Origin: Mesorhizobium sp. CA8
GTDB taxonomy: Bacteria; Pseudomonadota; Alphaproteobacteria; Rhizobiales; Rhizobiaceae
Assembly (NCBI RefSeq): GCF_020164955.1
Contig: NZ_JAIUHG010000005.1
Location: 124,001 to 188,000 of the forward strand
Length of the DNA stretch: 64,000 nt
Direction: 5' to 3'
Below, piece by piece: positions 52,943 through 62,585 of the stretch. The number at the start of each line of letters is the position of its first letter. Positions within the stretch are counted from its first letter, which is position 1. The translations under genes and the position numbers were made by a program. The notes under the pieces are model-generated. The model saw only the letters and a program-made list of their open reading frames with translations, did no database searches and was not told the origin of the DNA.

Positions 52943-53397
52943 AGCTCACAACGCACAAGAAATTCAAAGGCGATCGTTTGATGCCTTGCGGCAAGGGCAC
53001 GGTCGTCTCGGACGCCAAGGGATATGTTTTCCTGTCCGGCAACACCGCCACGGTCGACGACTACGATCCGTCGAAGCACCAGGGCGGCGCTGTCGGCGAC
53101 GCGGCAACGCAGTGGCGTGAAATCCTGGCGAACATCAAGTCGGATCTGGAGGAACTCGGCAGTTCGCTCGACCATCTGGTCAAGGTGACGTTCTACGTCA
53201 AAGGGCCTTTTCCGTCCGGCGGCGTTCTCAGCTCACCCAATTTTCGTCTGGACGTATTGGACGAATTCTTCGCCGAACATTGCCCGAAGCACTGCAGCTA
53301 CAACAATCCGCCGCCATCGGAGGTAATAGGGGTGGCCGCCCTGGCGCAGCCCGACCTTGTTGTCGAGCTCGTCGTCATCGCCGCACTGCCCGACTGA
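52939..53397 (+). CDS. RidA family protein
   Basis: 152 residues. GTVVSDAKGYVFLSGNTATV at the start, LEELGSSLDHLVKVTFYVKG in the middle and SEVIGVAALAQPDLVVELVV at the end are the RidA/YjgF signature. RidA proteins hydrolyse reactive imines; this copy is longer than the usual ~130 residues, has an insert with paired Cys (EHCPKHCSYNNPPP), and may be a specialised subgroup. It is convergent with sufA. Confidence 0.85.
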   Translation: MKLTTHKKFKGDRLMPCGKGTVVSDAKGYVFLSGNTATVDDYDPSKHQGGAVGDAATQWREILANIKSDLEELGSSLDHLVKVTFYVKGPFPSGGVLSSPNFRLDVLDEFFAEHCPKHCSYNNPPPSEVIGVAALAQPDLVVELVVIAALPD

Positions 53398-53417
53398 GCG
53401 GGAGCGTTGGCGTCTAG

Positions 53418-53798
53418 TCAGGCTGAGGCGCGCGCCTCGGCAAGCGCCTTCAAGTCCGCCGGCTTCAGCTCTACGGATTCGCCGCAGCCGCAGGCCGAGC
53501 TCTGGTTCGGATTCTTGAAGGTGAAGCCGGTGCGCAGTGTCGTCTGCTCGAAATCCATCTCCGTGCCGAACAGGAAGAGCGCGGCTTCGGGCGCGACATA
53601 GACATGTGCGCCGTCGCGCTCGATATGGTCGTCCTTGGGGTTCGGCTCGGCCACCAAGTCAACCGTATACTCCATGCCGGCGCAGCCGCCCTTCTTGATG
53701 CCGAGCCGGATGCCATGCGCACCTTCGCGCGTGGCGACGATCTCGCGCACCCGGTCGGCGGCCTTTTCGGTCATCGTGATGACGGCGAAGCGTCCCAT
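53418..53798 (-). CDS. sufA: A-type iron-sulfur carrier
   Basis: 126 residues with the three cluster cysteines C39, C103 and C105 (KKGGCAGMEYTV, then SSACGCGESVEL). SufA/IscA proteins hold [2Fe-2S] or [4Fe-4S] clusters for delivery. Start 53798 has AAGGAA / GGAGAAGG upstream. It is the distal gene of the suf cluster. Confidence 0.92.
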   Translation of the reverse strand: MGRFAVITMTEKAADRVREIVATREGAHGIRLGIKKGGCAGMEYTVDLVAEPNPKDDHIERDGAHVYVAPEAALFLFGTEMDFEQTTLRTGFTFKNPNQSSACGCGESVELKPADLKALAEARASA

Positions 53799-53892
53799 GT
53801 TTTTCCTTCTCCATTCCATGCAGGTTCAAGGCCTGCCGAATGATTCTCACCTAAAATGGTGAAGTTTTACAACTGGCGCAAGGGTATCGGCC

Positions 53893-54294
53893 TCAGTACC
53901 ACCCCACCGCGACCTGCGCCTCTTCCGACATGCGGTCGGGCGTCCACGGCGGATCGAACACCATGCTGACCTCGACACCGGACACGCCCTCGACGGCGCC
54001 AACAGCGTTCTCGACCCAGCCAGGCATCTCGCCGGCCACCGGGCAGCCCGGCGCGGTCAGCGTCATGTCGATCTTGACGGAGCGGTCGTCCTCGATATCG
54101 ATCTTGTAGACCAGGCCGAGCTCATAGATGTCGGCCGGGATTTCCGGGTCGTAGACGGTCTTCAGCGCCGAAACGATGTCGTCGGTCAGCCGCGCCAACT
54201 CGTCAGCGGGAATTGCCGAGGCCGAAACGATGCCGTTGGCGACCGTTTCCGGCGCTTTTTCAGCGGTGGTGCTCACGTCGTCCATCATCGTCAC
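53893..54294 (-). CDS. sufT: SufT / MIP18-DUF59 family iron-sulfur assembly protein
   Basis: 133 residues. KTVYDPEIPADIYELGLVYK and TLTAPGCPVAGEMPGWVENA (with the family cysteine) are the DUF59 signature. SufT helps mature [4Fe-4S] proteins when iron is low. The start overlaps the sufS stop by four bases. Confidence 0.93.
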   Translation of the reverse strand: MTMMDDVSTTAEKAPETVANGIVSASAIPADELARLTDDIVSALKTVYDPEIPADIYELGLVYKIDIEDDRSVKIDMTLTAPGCPVAGEMPGWVENAVGAVEGVSGVEVSMVFDPPWTPDRMSEEAQVAVGWY

Positions 54295-55532
54295 CCGAAG
54301 AACTTTCGCGCCTTTTCCAGCGCCTCGGCCAAAGCGTCGACTTCGGCCCTTGTATTATACATGCCGAACGATGCCCTGCATGTGGAGGTGACGCCGAAGC
54401 GTTTCAACAGCGGCTGGGCGCAATGCGTTCCGGCCCGGACCGCGACACCTTGCCGATCGATCACCATCGACACGTCATGCGCATGGATACCTTGCAATTC
54501 GAACGAGATGATGGCGCCCTTGCCGGGCGCGTCACCGAAGATGCGCAGCGAGTTGATCGCCCGCAGCCGCTCATGCGCGTAAACCTTGAGATCCGCCTCG
54601 TGCGCCGCGATCCGCTCGCGGCCGACCTTCTCCATATAGTCGAGCGCGGCGCCCAGGCCGATCGCCTGCACGATCGGCGGCGTGCCGGCCTCGAAGCGGT
54701 GCGGCGGCTCGTTGTAGGTGACGATGTCCTCCGTCACCTCCTCGATCATCTCGCCGCCGCCCATGAAGGGCCGCATCTCTTCCAGCCTGTCCTTCTTGCC
54801 GTAGAGCACGCCGATGCCCGACGGGCCGTAGACCTTGTGACCGGTGAAGACGAAGAAATCGCAGTCGAGATCCTGCACGTCGATCGGCATGTGCACCGCG
54901 CTCTGGCTGCCGTCGACGAGCACGGGAATTCCACGCGAATGCGCGATGCGCACTATCTCCTTGATCGGCGTCACCGTGCCCAGCGCATTCGACATGTGGG
55001 TGATGGCGACCAGCCTGGTGCGGTCGGTCAGGCGCTTTTCGAATTCCTCGATGTGGAAGGCGCCGAGATCGTCGACCGGCACCCAGACGAGCTTCGCGCC
55101 CTGCCGCTCGCGGATGAAATGCCAGGGCACGATGTTGGAGTGGTGCTCCATGATGGACAGCACGATCTCGTCGCCCTCGCCGATCCGCGGCATGCCCCAG
55201 CCATAGGCGACCGTGTTGATCGCCGAGGTGGTGTTGGAGGTGAAGACGATGTTGTCGGTGCTTGGCGCGTTGAGAAACCGCTGCACCGACTTGCGCGCAT
55301 TCTCATAAGCGTCGGTTGCGGCGTTCGACAGGAAATGCAGGCCGCGATGCACGTTGGCGTATTCCTGGGAATAAGCGTGCTGGATGGTGTCGAGCACCAC
55401 CTGCGGCTTCTGCGCCGAGGCGCCATTGTCGAGATAGACCAGCGGCTTGCCATAGATCTGGCGCGACAGGATCGGGAAGTCGCGGCGGATCGCCTCGACG
55501 TCATAGGGAGGGGTTTCGATCTTCTGGTCCAC
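54291..55532 (-). CDS. sufS: SufS-type cysteine desulfurase
   Basis: 413 residues from GTG 55532 (GGAAGG upstream). PLVYLDNGASAQKPQVVLDT is the N-terminal substrate loop; FFVFTGHKVYGPSGIGVLYG has the PLP lysine, and AVRAGTHCAQPLLKRFG carries the persulfide cysteine. Group II desulfurase that donates sulfur to SufBCD. No sufE or sufU gene is nearby. Confidence 0.95.
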   Translation of the reverse strand: MDQKIETPPYDVEAIRRDFPILSRQIYGKPLVYLDNGASAQKPQVVLDTIQHAYSQEYANVHRGLHFLSNAATDAYENARKSVQRFLNAPSTDNIVFTSNTTSAINTVAYGWGMPRIGEGDEIVLSIMEHHSNIVPWHFIRERQGAKLVWVPVDDLGAFHIEEFEKRLTDRTRLVAITHMSNALGTVTPIKEIVRIAHSRGIPVLVDGSQSAVHMPIDVQDLDCDFFVFTGHKVYGPSGIGVLYGKKDRLEEMRPFMGGGEMIEEVTEDIVTYNEPPHRFEAGTPPIVQAIGLGAALDYMEKVGRERIAAHEADLKVYAHERLRAINSLRIFGDAPGKGAIISFELQGIHAHDVSMVIDRQGVAVRAGTHCAQPLLKRFGVTSTCRASFGMYNTRAEVDALAEALEKARKFFG

Positions 55533-55553
55533 AGCAATCAACCTTCCAATGTG

Positions 55554-55687
55554 GCTCCCCCTCACCCGACCTCCGCTTCGCTCCGGCCACCCTCTCCCCG
55601 GCGGGAGAGGAGGTCACCAACGTCGCGCCTGCCTCTTCTCCCCTCGGGGAGAAGGTGGCCGCGAAGCGGCCGGATGAGGGGGCTTGC
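55554..55687. repeat. RIME-like element within the suf cluster (copy 3)
   Basis: Arms CCCCCTCACCCGACC and GGATGAGGGGG with inner CCTCTCCCC / GGGGAGAAGG blocks. It occupies most of the 166-base gap between sufD and sufS, two genes that are otherwise co-directional. Confidence 0.75.
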
Positions 55688-55698
55688 GCCCTATGCCG

Positions 55699-56970
55699 CT
55701 AGCCGTGCGTCGAAAACCAGCCGTCGAGCCGCGCTTCGAGCGCTTCGACCAGCGCCTCGTCGTCCAGTTCCTCGATCACTTCGGCGACGAACGCCTTCAC
55801 CAGAAGACCCCGCGCCGACTTCTCGTCAATGCCTCGCGCCATCAGGTAAAACAGATGGTCGTGGTCGATCTCGGTGACGGTGGCGCCATGGCCGCAGACG
55901 ACGTCGTCGGCGAAGATTTCCAGCTCCGGCTTGGTCGAGAACTCGCCGTCGTCAGACAGAAGCAGCGTGTTGCAGGCCATTTTGGCGTTGGTCTTCTGCG
56001 CGTATTGATGCACGTTGATGCGGCCCTGGAAGACGCCGCGCGCCTTGCCGGTCACCACGTTGCGGATCACTTCGGTCGACGTGGTGTGCGGCACGGCGTG
56101 GTCGAGCACCATGGTGGTGTCGGTATGGGTGTCGCCGGCGAGAAGGTTGATGCCGCGCAATTTGAAGTCGGCGCCCTCGCCTGTAGTCCTGACCACGACC
56201 TCCTGGCGAACGAGCTTGCCGCCGGCGTTCATCACGAACAGCGTCAGCTTGGCGTCCTTGCCGATATGCGCCTTGAACTGGGCGAGATGCGTGGCCGTCT
56301 CCGGCTGCTCCTGCACGATCAGCCAGGTCACTTCCGCGCCGTCGCCAACCACGAGCTGGCTGACCGAAGAGACGAGCGCCTCGTCGCCTTCGCCGGCCTG
56401 GCGCTCGACGATGACTGCCTTGGCGCCGGCCCCGACGCGCGCCAAGAGCCGCACATGCGACTGGCCGCCGGCCTGTAGGTTCTGCAGCTCAACCGGCTTT
56501 TCCAGCTTAGCGCCGTCGGCGATATCGACGAAATAGCCGTCGGCGACGAAAGCCGTGTTCATCGCGCCGATCGCGTCGTCACTGCCATAGGGATCGAGCC
56601 CGGGCGCGACGCTGCCGTCGGTCAGCTTCTCCGACAGGCGCTGCACAGTGACGCCGTCGATCTCCGGCAGTTTCGTCTGCGAGAGGCCGTTCAGCACCGG
56701 CAGGACCGCCGACCCTTCAAGAACCGGCGCAAGGGCCTTTGTGACGGCGCCGGCCTCGAAAGCCGGAACCTTGGTCAGCAGCCGGCGCAGATCCGTATAG
56801 TGCCAGGATTCGACGCGGCGCGTCGGCAGGCCGTGCTTGATCGCCTCGATCGCATCGTCGCGCTTGACCATCACCGCGCCGTCGCCGGGCAGCAGCGACA
56901 GACGCTCGCCGAAGGCATCGATCAGCGCCGTCTCGGCCAAGGTCCGCTGGGGCTGTGCGTGCATGTTCAT
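55699..56970 (-). CDS. sufD: SufD iron-sulfur scaffold subunit
   Basis: 423 residues. ESWHYTDLRRLLTKVPAFEA at the N-terminus, KLTLFVMNAGGKLVRQEVVV and TNAKMACNTLLLSDDGEFST KPELEIFADDVVCGHG in the SufB/D beta-helix core. It partners SufB and SufC. Start 56970 is preferred over 56964 because GAGG precedes it at the right distance. Confidence 0.95.
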   Translation of the reverse strand: MNMHAQPQRTLAETALIDAFGERLSLLPGDGAVMVKRDDAIEAIKHGLPTRRVESWHYTDLRRLLTKVPAFEAGAVTKALAPVLEGSAVLPVLNGLSQTKLPEIDGVTVQRLSEKLTDGSVAPGLDPYGSDDAIGAMNTAFVADGYFVDIADGAKLEKPVELQNLQAGGQSHVRLLARVGAGAKAVIVERQAGEGDEALVSSVSQLVVGDGAEVTWLIVQEQPETATHLAQFKAHIGKDAKLTLFVMNAGGKLVRQEVVVRTTGEGADFKLRGINLLAGDTHTDTTMVLDHAVPHTTSTEVIRNVVTGKARGVFQGRINVHQYAQKTNAKMACNTLLLSDDGEFSTKPELEIFADDVVCGHGATVTEIDHDHLFYLMARGIDEKSARGLLVKAFVAEVIEELDDEALVEALEARLDGWFSTHG

Positions 56971-56995
56971 TGTTCTTGCCTCGACCGCTCCCATC

Positions 56996-57751
56996 TCACG
57001 CGGCTTGCCCGATCACGCCGGCATAGCCATTGGCCTCAAGATCGAGCGCCAGCGACTTGTCGCCCGACTTGATGACCTGGCCCCTGTAGAGCACGTGCAC
57101 CGTATCAGGCACGATGTGCTCGAGCAGGCGCTGGTAGTGCGTGATGACGACGATGGCGCGGTCCGGCGAACGCAGCGCGTTGACGCCGTCCGAAACGATC
57201 TTCAGCGCGTCGATGTCGAGGCCGGAATCGGTCTCGTCGAGCACGCAGAGCCTCGGCTCCAAGAGCTTCATCTGCAGGATCTCGGCGCGCTTCTTCTCGC
57301 CGCCGGAGAAACCGACATTGAGCGGCCGCTTCAGCATCGCCATGTCCATGTTGAGCGAGGCGGCCGCATCCTTCACCCGTTTCAGGAATTCCGGAACCTT
57401 CAGCGGCTCCTCGCCGCGCGCCTTGCGCTGCTCGTTCATCGCGACCTTCAGGAATTCCATGGTGGCGACGCCCGGTATCTCCATCGGATACTGGAAGGCG
57501 AGGAAGATGCCGGCGGTGGCGCGCTCGGCCGGATCCATTTCGAGGATCGACTGGCCGTTATAGAGGATGTCGCCTTCCGTCACCTCATAGTCCTCGCGGC
57601 CGGCGAGGATATAGGACAGCGTCGACTTGCCCGAGCCGTTCGGCCCCATGATGGCGGCGACCTCGCCCGCTTTCACCGTCAGGTTCAGCCCGCGGATGAT
57701 CTCGGTGCCATCGTCGACGATGCGGGCATGCAAATTCTTGATCTCAAGCAT
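56996..57751 (-). CDS. sufC: SufC ATPase
   Basis: 251 residues of ABC ATPase type: Walker A AAIMGPNGSGKSTLSYILAG, signature VGFSGGEKKRAEILQMKL, Walker B LCVLDETDSGLDIDALK. It drives cluster assembly on SufB-SufD. Spacings to sufB (26 bases) and sufD (25 bases) fit one operon. Confidence 0.97.
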   Translation of the reverse strand: MLEIKNLHARIVDDGTEIIRGLNLTVKAGEVAAIMGPNGSGKSTLSYILAGREDYEVTEGDILYNGQSILEMDPAERATAGIFLAFQYPMEIPGVATMEFLKVAMNEQRKARGEEPLKVPEFLKRVKDAAASLNMDMAMLKRPLNVGFSGGEKKRAEILQMKLLEPRLCVLDETDSGLDIDALKIVSDGVNALRSPDRAIVVITHYQRLLEHIVPDTVHVLYRGQVIKSGDKSLALDLEANGYAGVIGQAA

Positions 57752-57777
57752 AATTTCTTCCTGAATGTCTTTTGCGG

Positions 57778-59301
<1,524 letters not shown>

Positions 59302-59497
59302 AAGCGTTCTCCATCCACGCCGGGGTCAAGGCCCGGCAGTTTTCAAACTATGGCACCGCCGAAATCGCGCCCCAGGGAGGGACTCGCGGCGGAGTAAGCT
59401 CCATATAGTGCGTGTCCGCCGGAAATTCACCCGGCCAGGACAAAACGCACGGCTCTACCAGGCCCTAAGCCTGAATTCGTTTTCGAGCAGCGGAAAT

Positions 59498-59522
59498 GCG
59501 GGAAACGCGAGGCGTTTCCCGC
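59498..59522. other. Perfect 11-base hairpin between desulfurase and sufB
   Basis: GCGGGAAACGC / GCGTTTCCCGC with loop GAG, 18 bases after the desulfurase stop on the minus strand. No T tract follows, so it may act as an mRNA processing or stability element that sets sufB levels. Confidence 0.55.
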
Positions 59523-59539
59523 TCCGATGCTTTGCCGCG

Positions 59540-60700
59540 TCAGGCGGCTTCTTCCTTGCCCGCCCGGCGCGCGACGATGCCTGCCAGCGCCGCCCGGAAC
59601 GTCGCGATATCCTCGGCGCCTGTCGCACGGCCGATCGAGACGCGCAAGGCGCCCAGGCTGTCGCCATGGCCCATCGCCTTGAGCACATGGCTCGGCCCGA
59701 CTTTTCCCGACGAGCAGGCCGAGCCCGCCGACAGCGCGATGCCGGCAAGATCGAAAGCGATCTGCGCCGTCTCGGCCTTGATGCCGGGAATAGCGAAGAA
59801 TGTCGTGTTGGCAAGCCTTGGCGGTGCTGCTCCAAAGATTTCCGCGTCGGGCGCCAATTCGGTCACTATCGCCTCGATCTCGTCGCGCCGGCGCGCGATG
59901 GCTTCCATGTCGGCGAGACCGGCCAGCGCGGCACGCGCTGCGGCGCCGAAACCGGCGATCCCGGCGACGTTTTCCGTTCCGGCGCGGTGCCCTTTTTCCT
60001 GGCCGCCGCCATTGACCAACGCCCGCGGCATCATCAGGTCGGACGCGGCGACGATCGCGCCGACGCCTTTCGGACCGCCGATCTTGTGCGAAGACAGGAT
60101 CAGATAATCGGCATAAGAGCCTGACATATCGATTGGAATCCGCCCGGCCGCCTGCACGGCGTCGATGACCAGCACCCCGCCCGGTTCCTTGACGATTTCG
60201 GCAATGCGCCCAACCGGCTGGACGACGCCGGTCTCGTTGTTGGCAGCGTGGATCGCCACCAGCGGCAGGCCGGTGGCCTTGTCATGCGCGGCGAGCGCTG
60301 CGGCAAGCGCTTCGAGATCGACAATGCCGTCGCGATCGACGCCGATCCTCGTCACCTGTGCCGATGCGAAGCGCCCGCCATTCAGGACGCAGGGATGGTC
60401 GGCCTCAGAGACGTAGAGATGGCTCATGCGGATAGCGCCGCGTCCCATCTGCCAGTCGGGCGTAAGCAGCGTCGAAGCGGCTTCGGTGGCGCCGGAGGTG
60501 AAGACGACATGTTCGGGCCTGGCGTTGACCAGCCGCGCCACGTCGCGGCGCGCGTCTTCGACCAGCCGGCGCGAGACCCGGCCCTCGGTGTGGACCGATG
60601 AAGGGTTGGCGGCATCGAGCGCGGCGACCATCGCCGCGCGCGCTTCCGCAAGAAGCGGCGCGCTGGCGTTGTAGTCGAGATAGGCGCGGGTTGCGGCCAT
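59540..60700 (-). CDS. Group I (NifS/IscS-like) cysteine desulfurase
   Basis: 386 residues. YLDYNASAPLLAEARAAMVA, AIHAANNETGVVQPVGRIAE, LILSSHKIGGPKGVGAIV (PLP lysine) and SAGSACSSGKVGPSHVLKAM (catalytic cysteine on the long loop). It is first in the suf cluster and is a second desulfurase besides SufS. Group I enzymes do not normally need SufE. An Irr-like box lies upstream. Confidence 0.93.
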   Translation of the reverse strand: MAATRAYLDYNASAPLLAEARAAMVAALDAANPSSVHTEGRVSRRLVEDARRDVARLVNARPEHVVFTSGATEAASTLLTPDWQMGRGAIRMSHLYVSEADHPCVLNGGRFASAQVTRIGVDRDGIVDLEALAAALAAHDKATGLPLVAIHAANNETGVVQPVGRIAEIVKEPGGVLVIDAVQAAGRIPIDMSGSYADYLILSSHKIGGPKGVGAIVAASDLMMPRALVNGGGQEKGHRAGTENVAGIAGFGAAARAALAGLADMEAIARRRDEIEAIVTELAPDAEIFGAAPPRLANTTFFAIPGIKAETAQIAFDLAGIALSAGSACSSGKVGPSHVLKAMGHGDSLGALRVSIGRATGAEDIATFRAALAGIVARRAGKEEAA

Positions 60701-60833
60701 TTTCGCTCAGTTCGTCCTTTCGCCAACTGTCCCGCGAGGATAGCGCGTTATTTCCTTGAAATTGCAAGGCAAGCCGTCCTATTTACGCGGCTTGCGGCGC
60801 GGGCGGCCGGACCATCGGGTTTCGGCCTCCCAG

Positions 60834-60850
60834 TTTTGAACAATTCTAAA
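60834..60850. promoter_or_regulatory. Irr-like iron control element upstream of the suf cluster
   Basis: TTTTGAA-CAA-TTCTAAA matches TTTAGAA-N3-TTCTAAA at 13 of 14 arm positions. It sits 134 bases from the desulfurase start (minus strand) and 117 bases from the divergent hydrolase start. suf operons of rhizobia are known Irr/RirA targets; the consensus is recalled from memory. Confidence 0.6.
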
Positions 60851-60966
60851 CTAGCTTCTAGGAAGACGCTCGCCCGGCGTCAAGGCCACAGAAGATGTGG
60901 GGCCGCACGAGAGTTGGGGCCGAAGAGTTCCGGGCTAGCGCATTCATATGCCACGTGGAGTATTTT

Positions 60967-61641
60967 ATGCCTGAGGTCATTTTCGCCGGTCCGGCTGGTC
61001 GCCTGGAGGGACGTTATCAGCCCTCGAAGGAAAAGAGCGCCCCGATCGCCATCGTGCTGCACCCGCACCCGCAATTCGGCGGCACGATGAACAACAAGAT
61101 CGTCTACGACCTCTTCTACATGTTCCAGAAGCGCGATTTCACCGTGCTGCGCTTCAATTTCCGCGGCATCGGCCGCAGCCAGGGCGAGTTCGACCACGGC
61201 ACCGGCGAATTGTCGGACGCGGCCGCGGCGCTCGACTGGGTGCAGTCGCTGCATCCGGATTCCAAGAGCTGCTGGGTCGCCGGCTATTCCTTCGGCTCGT
61301 GGATCGGCATGCAGCTTCTGATGCGCCGGCCGGAAATCGAGGGCTTCATCTCGGTCGCGCCGCAGCCCAACACCTATGATTTCTCCTTCCTGGCGCCCTG
61401 CCCGTCATCCGGCCTGATCATCCATGGCGATGCCGACAAGGTGGCCCCGCCGAAGGACGTACAGGGCCTGGTCGACAAGCTGCACACGCAAAAGGGCATC
61501 ACCATCACCCAGAAGACGCTGCCCGGCGCGAACCATTTCTTCGCTAACGATTCCGAGCTGCTGATCCAGGAGTGCGCCGACTATCTCGACCGGCGCCTCG
61601 CCGGCGAGCTCGCAGATCCGAGGCCGAAGCGCCTGCGCTAA
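60967..61641 (+). CDS. Alpha/beta hydrolase (KANL3/Tex30-like)
   Basis: 224 residues. The fold shows LHPHPQFGGTMNNKIVYDLF, nucleophile S108 in WVAGYSFGSWIGMQLL, IIHGDADKVAPP (acid) and LPGANHFFANDSELL (histidine). This is the bacterial KANL3/Tex30-type hydrolase family of unknown substrate. ATG 60967 has GGAG six bases upstream. It is divergent from the suf cluster. Confidence 0.9.
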   Translation: MPEVIFAGPAGRLEGRYQPSKEKSAPIAIVLHPHPQFGGTMNNKIVYDLFYMFQKRDFTVLRFNFRGIGRSQGEFDHGTGELSDAAAALDWVQSLHPDSKSCWVAGYSFGSWIGMQLLMRRPEIEGFISVAPQPNTYDFSFLAPCPSSGLIIHGDADKVAPPKDVQGLVDKLHTQKGITITQKTLPGANHFFANDSELLIQECADYLDRRLAGELADPRPKRLR

Positions 61642-61668
61642 GCACGGCAGGCCGCCAGTCCAGGCGTC

Positions 61669-62538
61669 TTAAGGGGTCTGGATTCGGTCGGCGCCGATCT
61701 CGTCGCTTTCGACCGGGACGGACATCGAAACCATGCCACTCGGCGCGCGGAACGGTCCCAGCCGGAATGTCCGCTTGCGCACCGGCAGCTTCGAGCTTGT
61801 CTGGCCGAAGATGAAGCCGAGCCGGGCAAACACCAGGCCCGAGACCACCGCGAACGCCAGCCCGAGGCCGAAGCCCGCGACCGTGTCGCTCGGATAGTGC
61901 GCGCCGACGAAGACGCGTGTCGAAGCGATGCAGGCGGTGACTGCCAGCGCGATATACCAGCGTCGCGGGAACAGCAGCAGCAGGATGCCGAAGACCGCGC
62001 CCATCGTCGTGGCATGGCCGGACGGAAAGCCGGCAAAGCGAGCGTCCATGGCGAAAGGATGCAGCGACAGGACGCCGAAACTGTCGAAATAAAGCGGCCG
62101 GGCCCGGCCGATGCCGTATTTCAACAGGTTGACCGCCAGACCGGAGAGACCGACGGCACAGAGCACCAGGAAGGCGAAGCAGGTCCAGTTGTAGACGATC
62201 ATCCGGCCATGCCGCGACAGGCCGCGCCAATCCGTCAGATTGGCGGCTACGAGGCAGAGTGCCGCTGGAATGAGATACCAGCCGCCGAGGCCGAACTGCG
62301 TGAAGAAATCGGTGAAACGCGCAAGGCCAGAGGACCATTCGCCGCGCATCTCGCCCGCGCCGGCGTCGAGGCGCAGGAAGATCGCCACCGTCAGCAAAAT
62401 CCAGGCCATGAGCCAGACGCTCCACAGAATTCGCGGATAGCGCGCCGGCCGCACGGAAAAGCGTCGCTTCACGATCGACATCGTGTCGCGGAAATTGCCG
62501 AGCGAGCGGCGGTAAAGGACAAGTGGCGCGGCGGACAT
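61669..62538 (-). CDS. PAP2 family phosphatase (LpxE/LpxF-like)
   Basis: 289 residues with about six membrane helices. The three PAP2 motifs are complete: KYGIGRARP (140-148), PSGH (172-175) and R208...H214...D218 in STRVFVGAHYPSD. Members remove phosphate from lipids; position and partner gene hint at lipid A or undecaprenyl phosphate. The start is either ATG 62538 or an internal ATG at 62481. It lies 47 bases downstream of the glycosyltransferase gene. Confidence 0.9.
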   Translation of the reverse strand: MSAAPLVLYRRSLGNFRDTMSIVKRRFSVRPARYPRILWSVWLMAWILLTVAIFLRLDAGAGEMRGEWSSGLARFTDFFTQFGLGGWYLIPAALCLVAANLTDWRGLSRHGRMIVYNWTCFAFLVLCAVGLSGLAVNLLKYGIGRARPLYFDSFGVLSLHPFAMDARFAGFPSGHATTMGAVFGILLLLFPRRWYIALAVTACIASTRVFVGAHYPSDTVAGFGLGLAFAVVSGLVFARLGFIFGQTSSKLPVRKRTFRLGPFRAPSGMVSMSVPVESDEIGADRIQTP

Positions 62539-62585
62539 GGCTTCAGCGCGTGCTTATAGGGACATTCGATGTCCGACACTATTCA

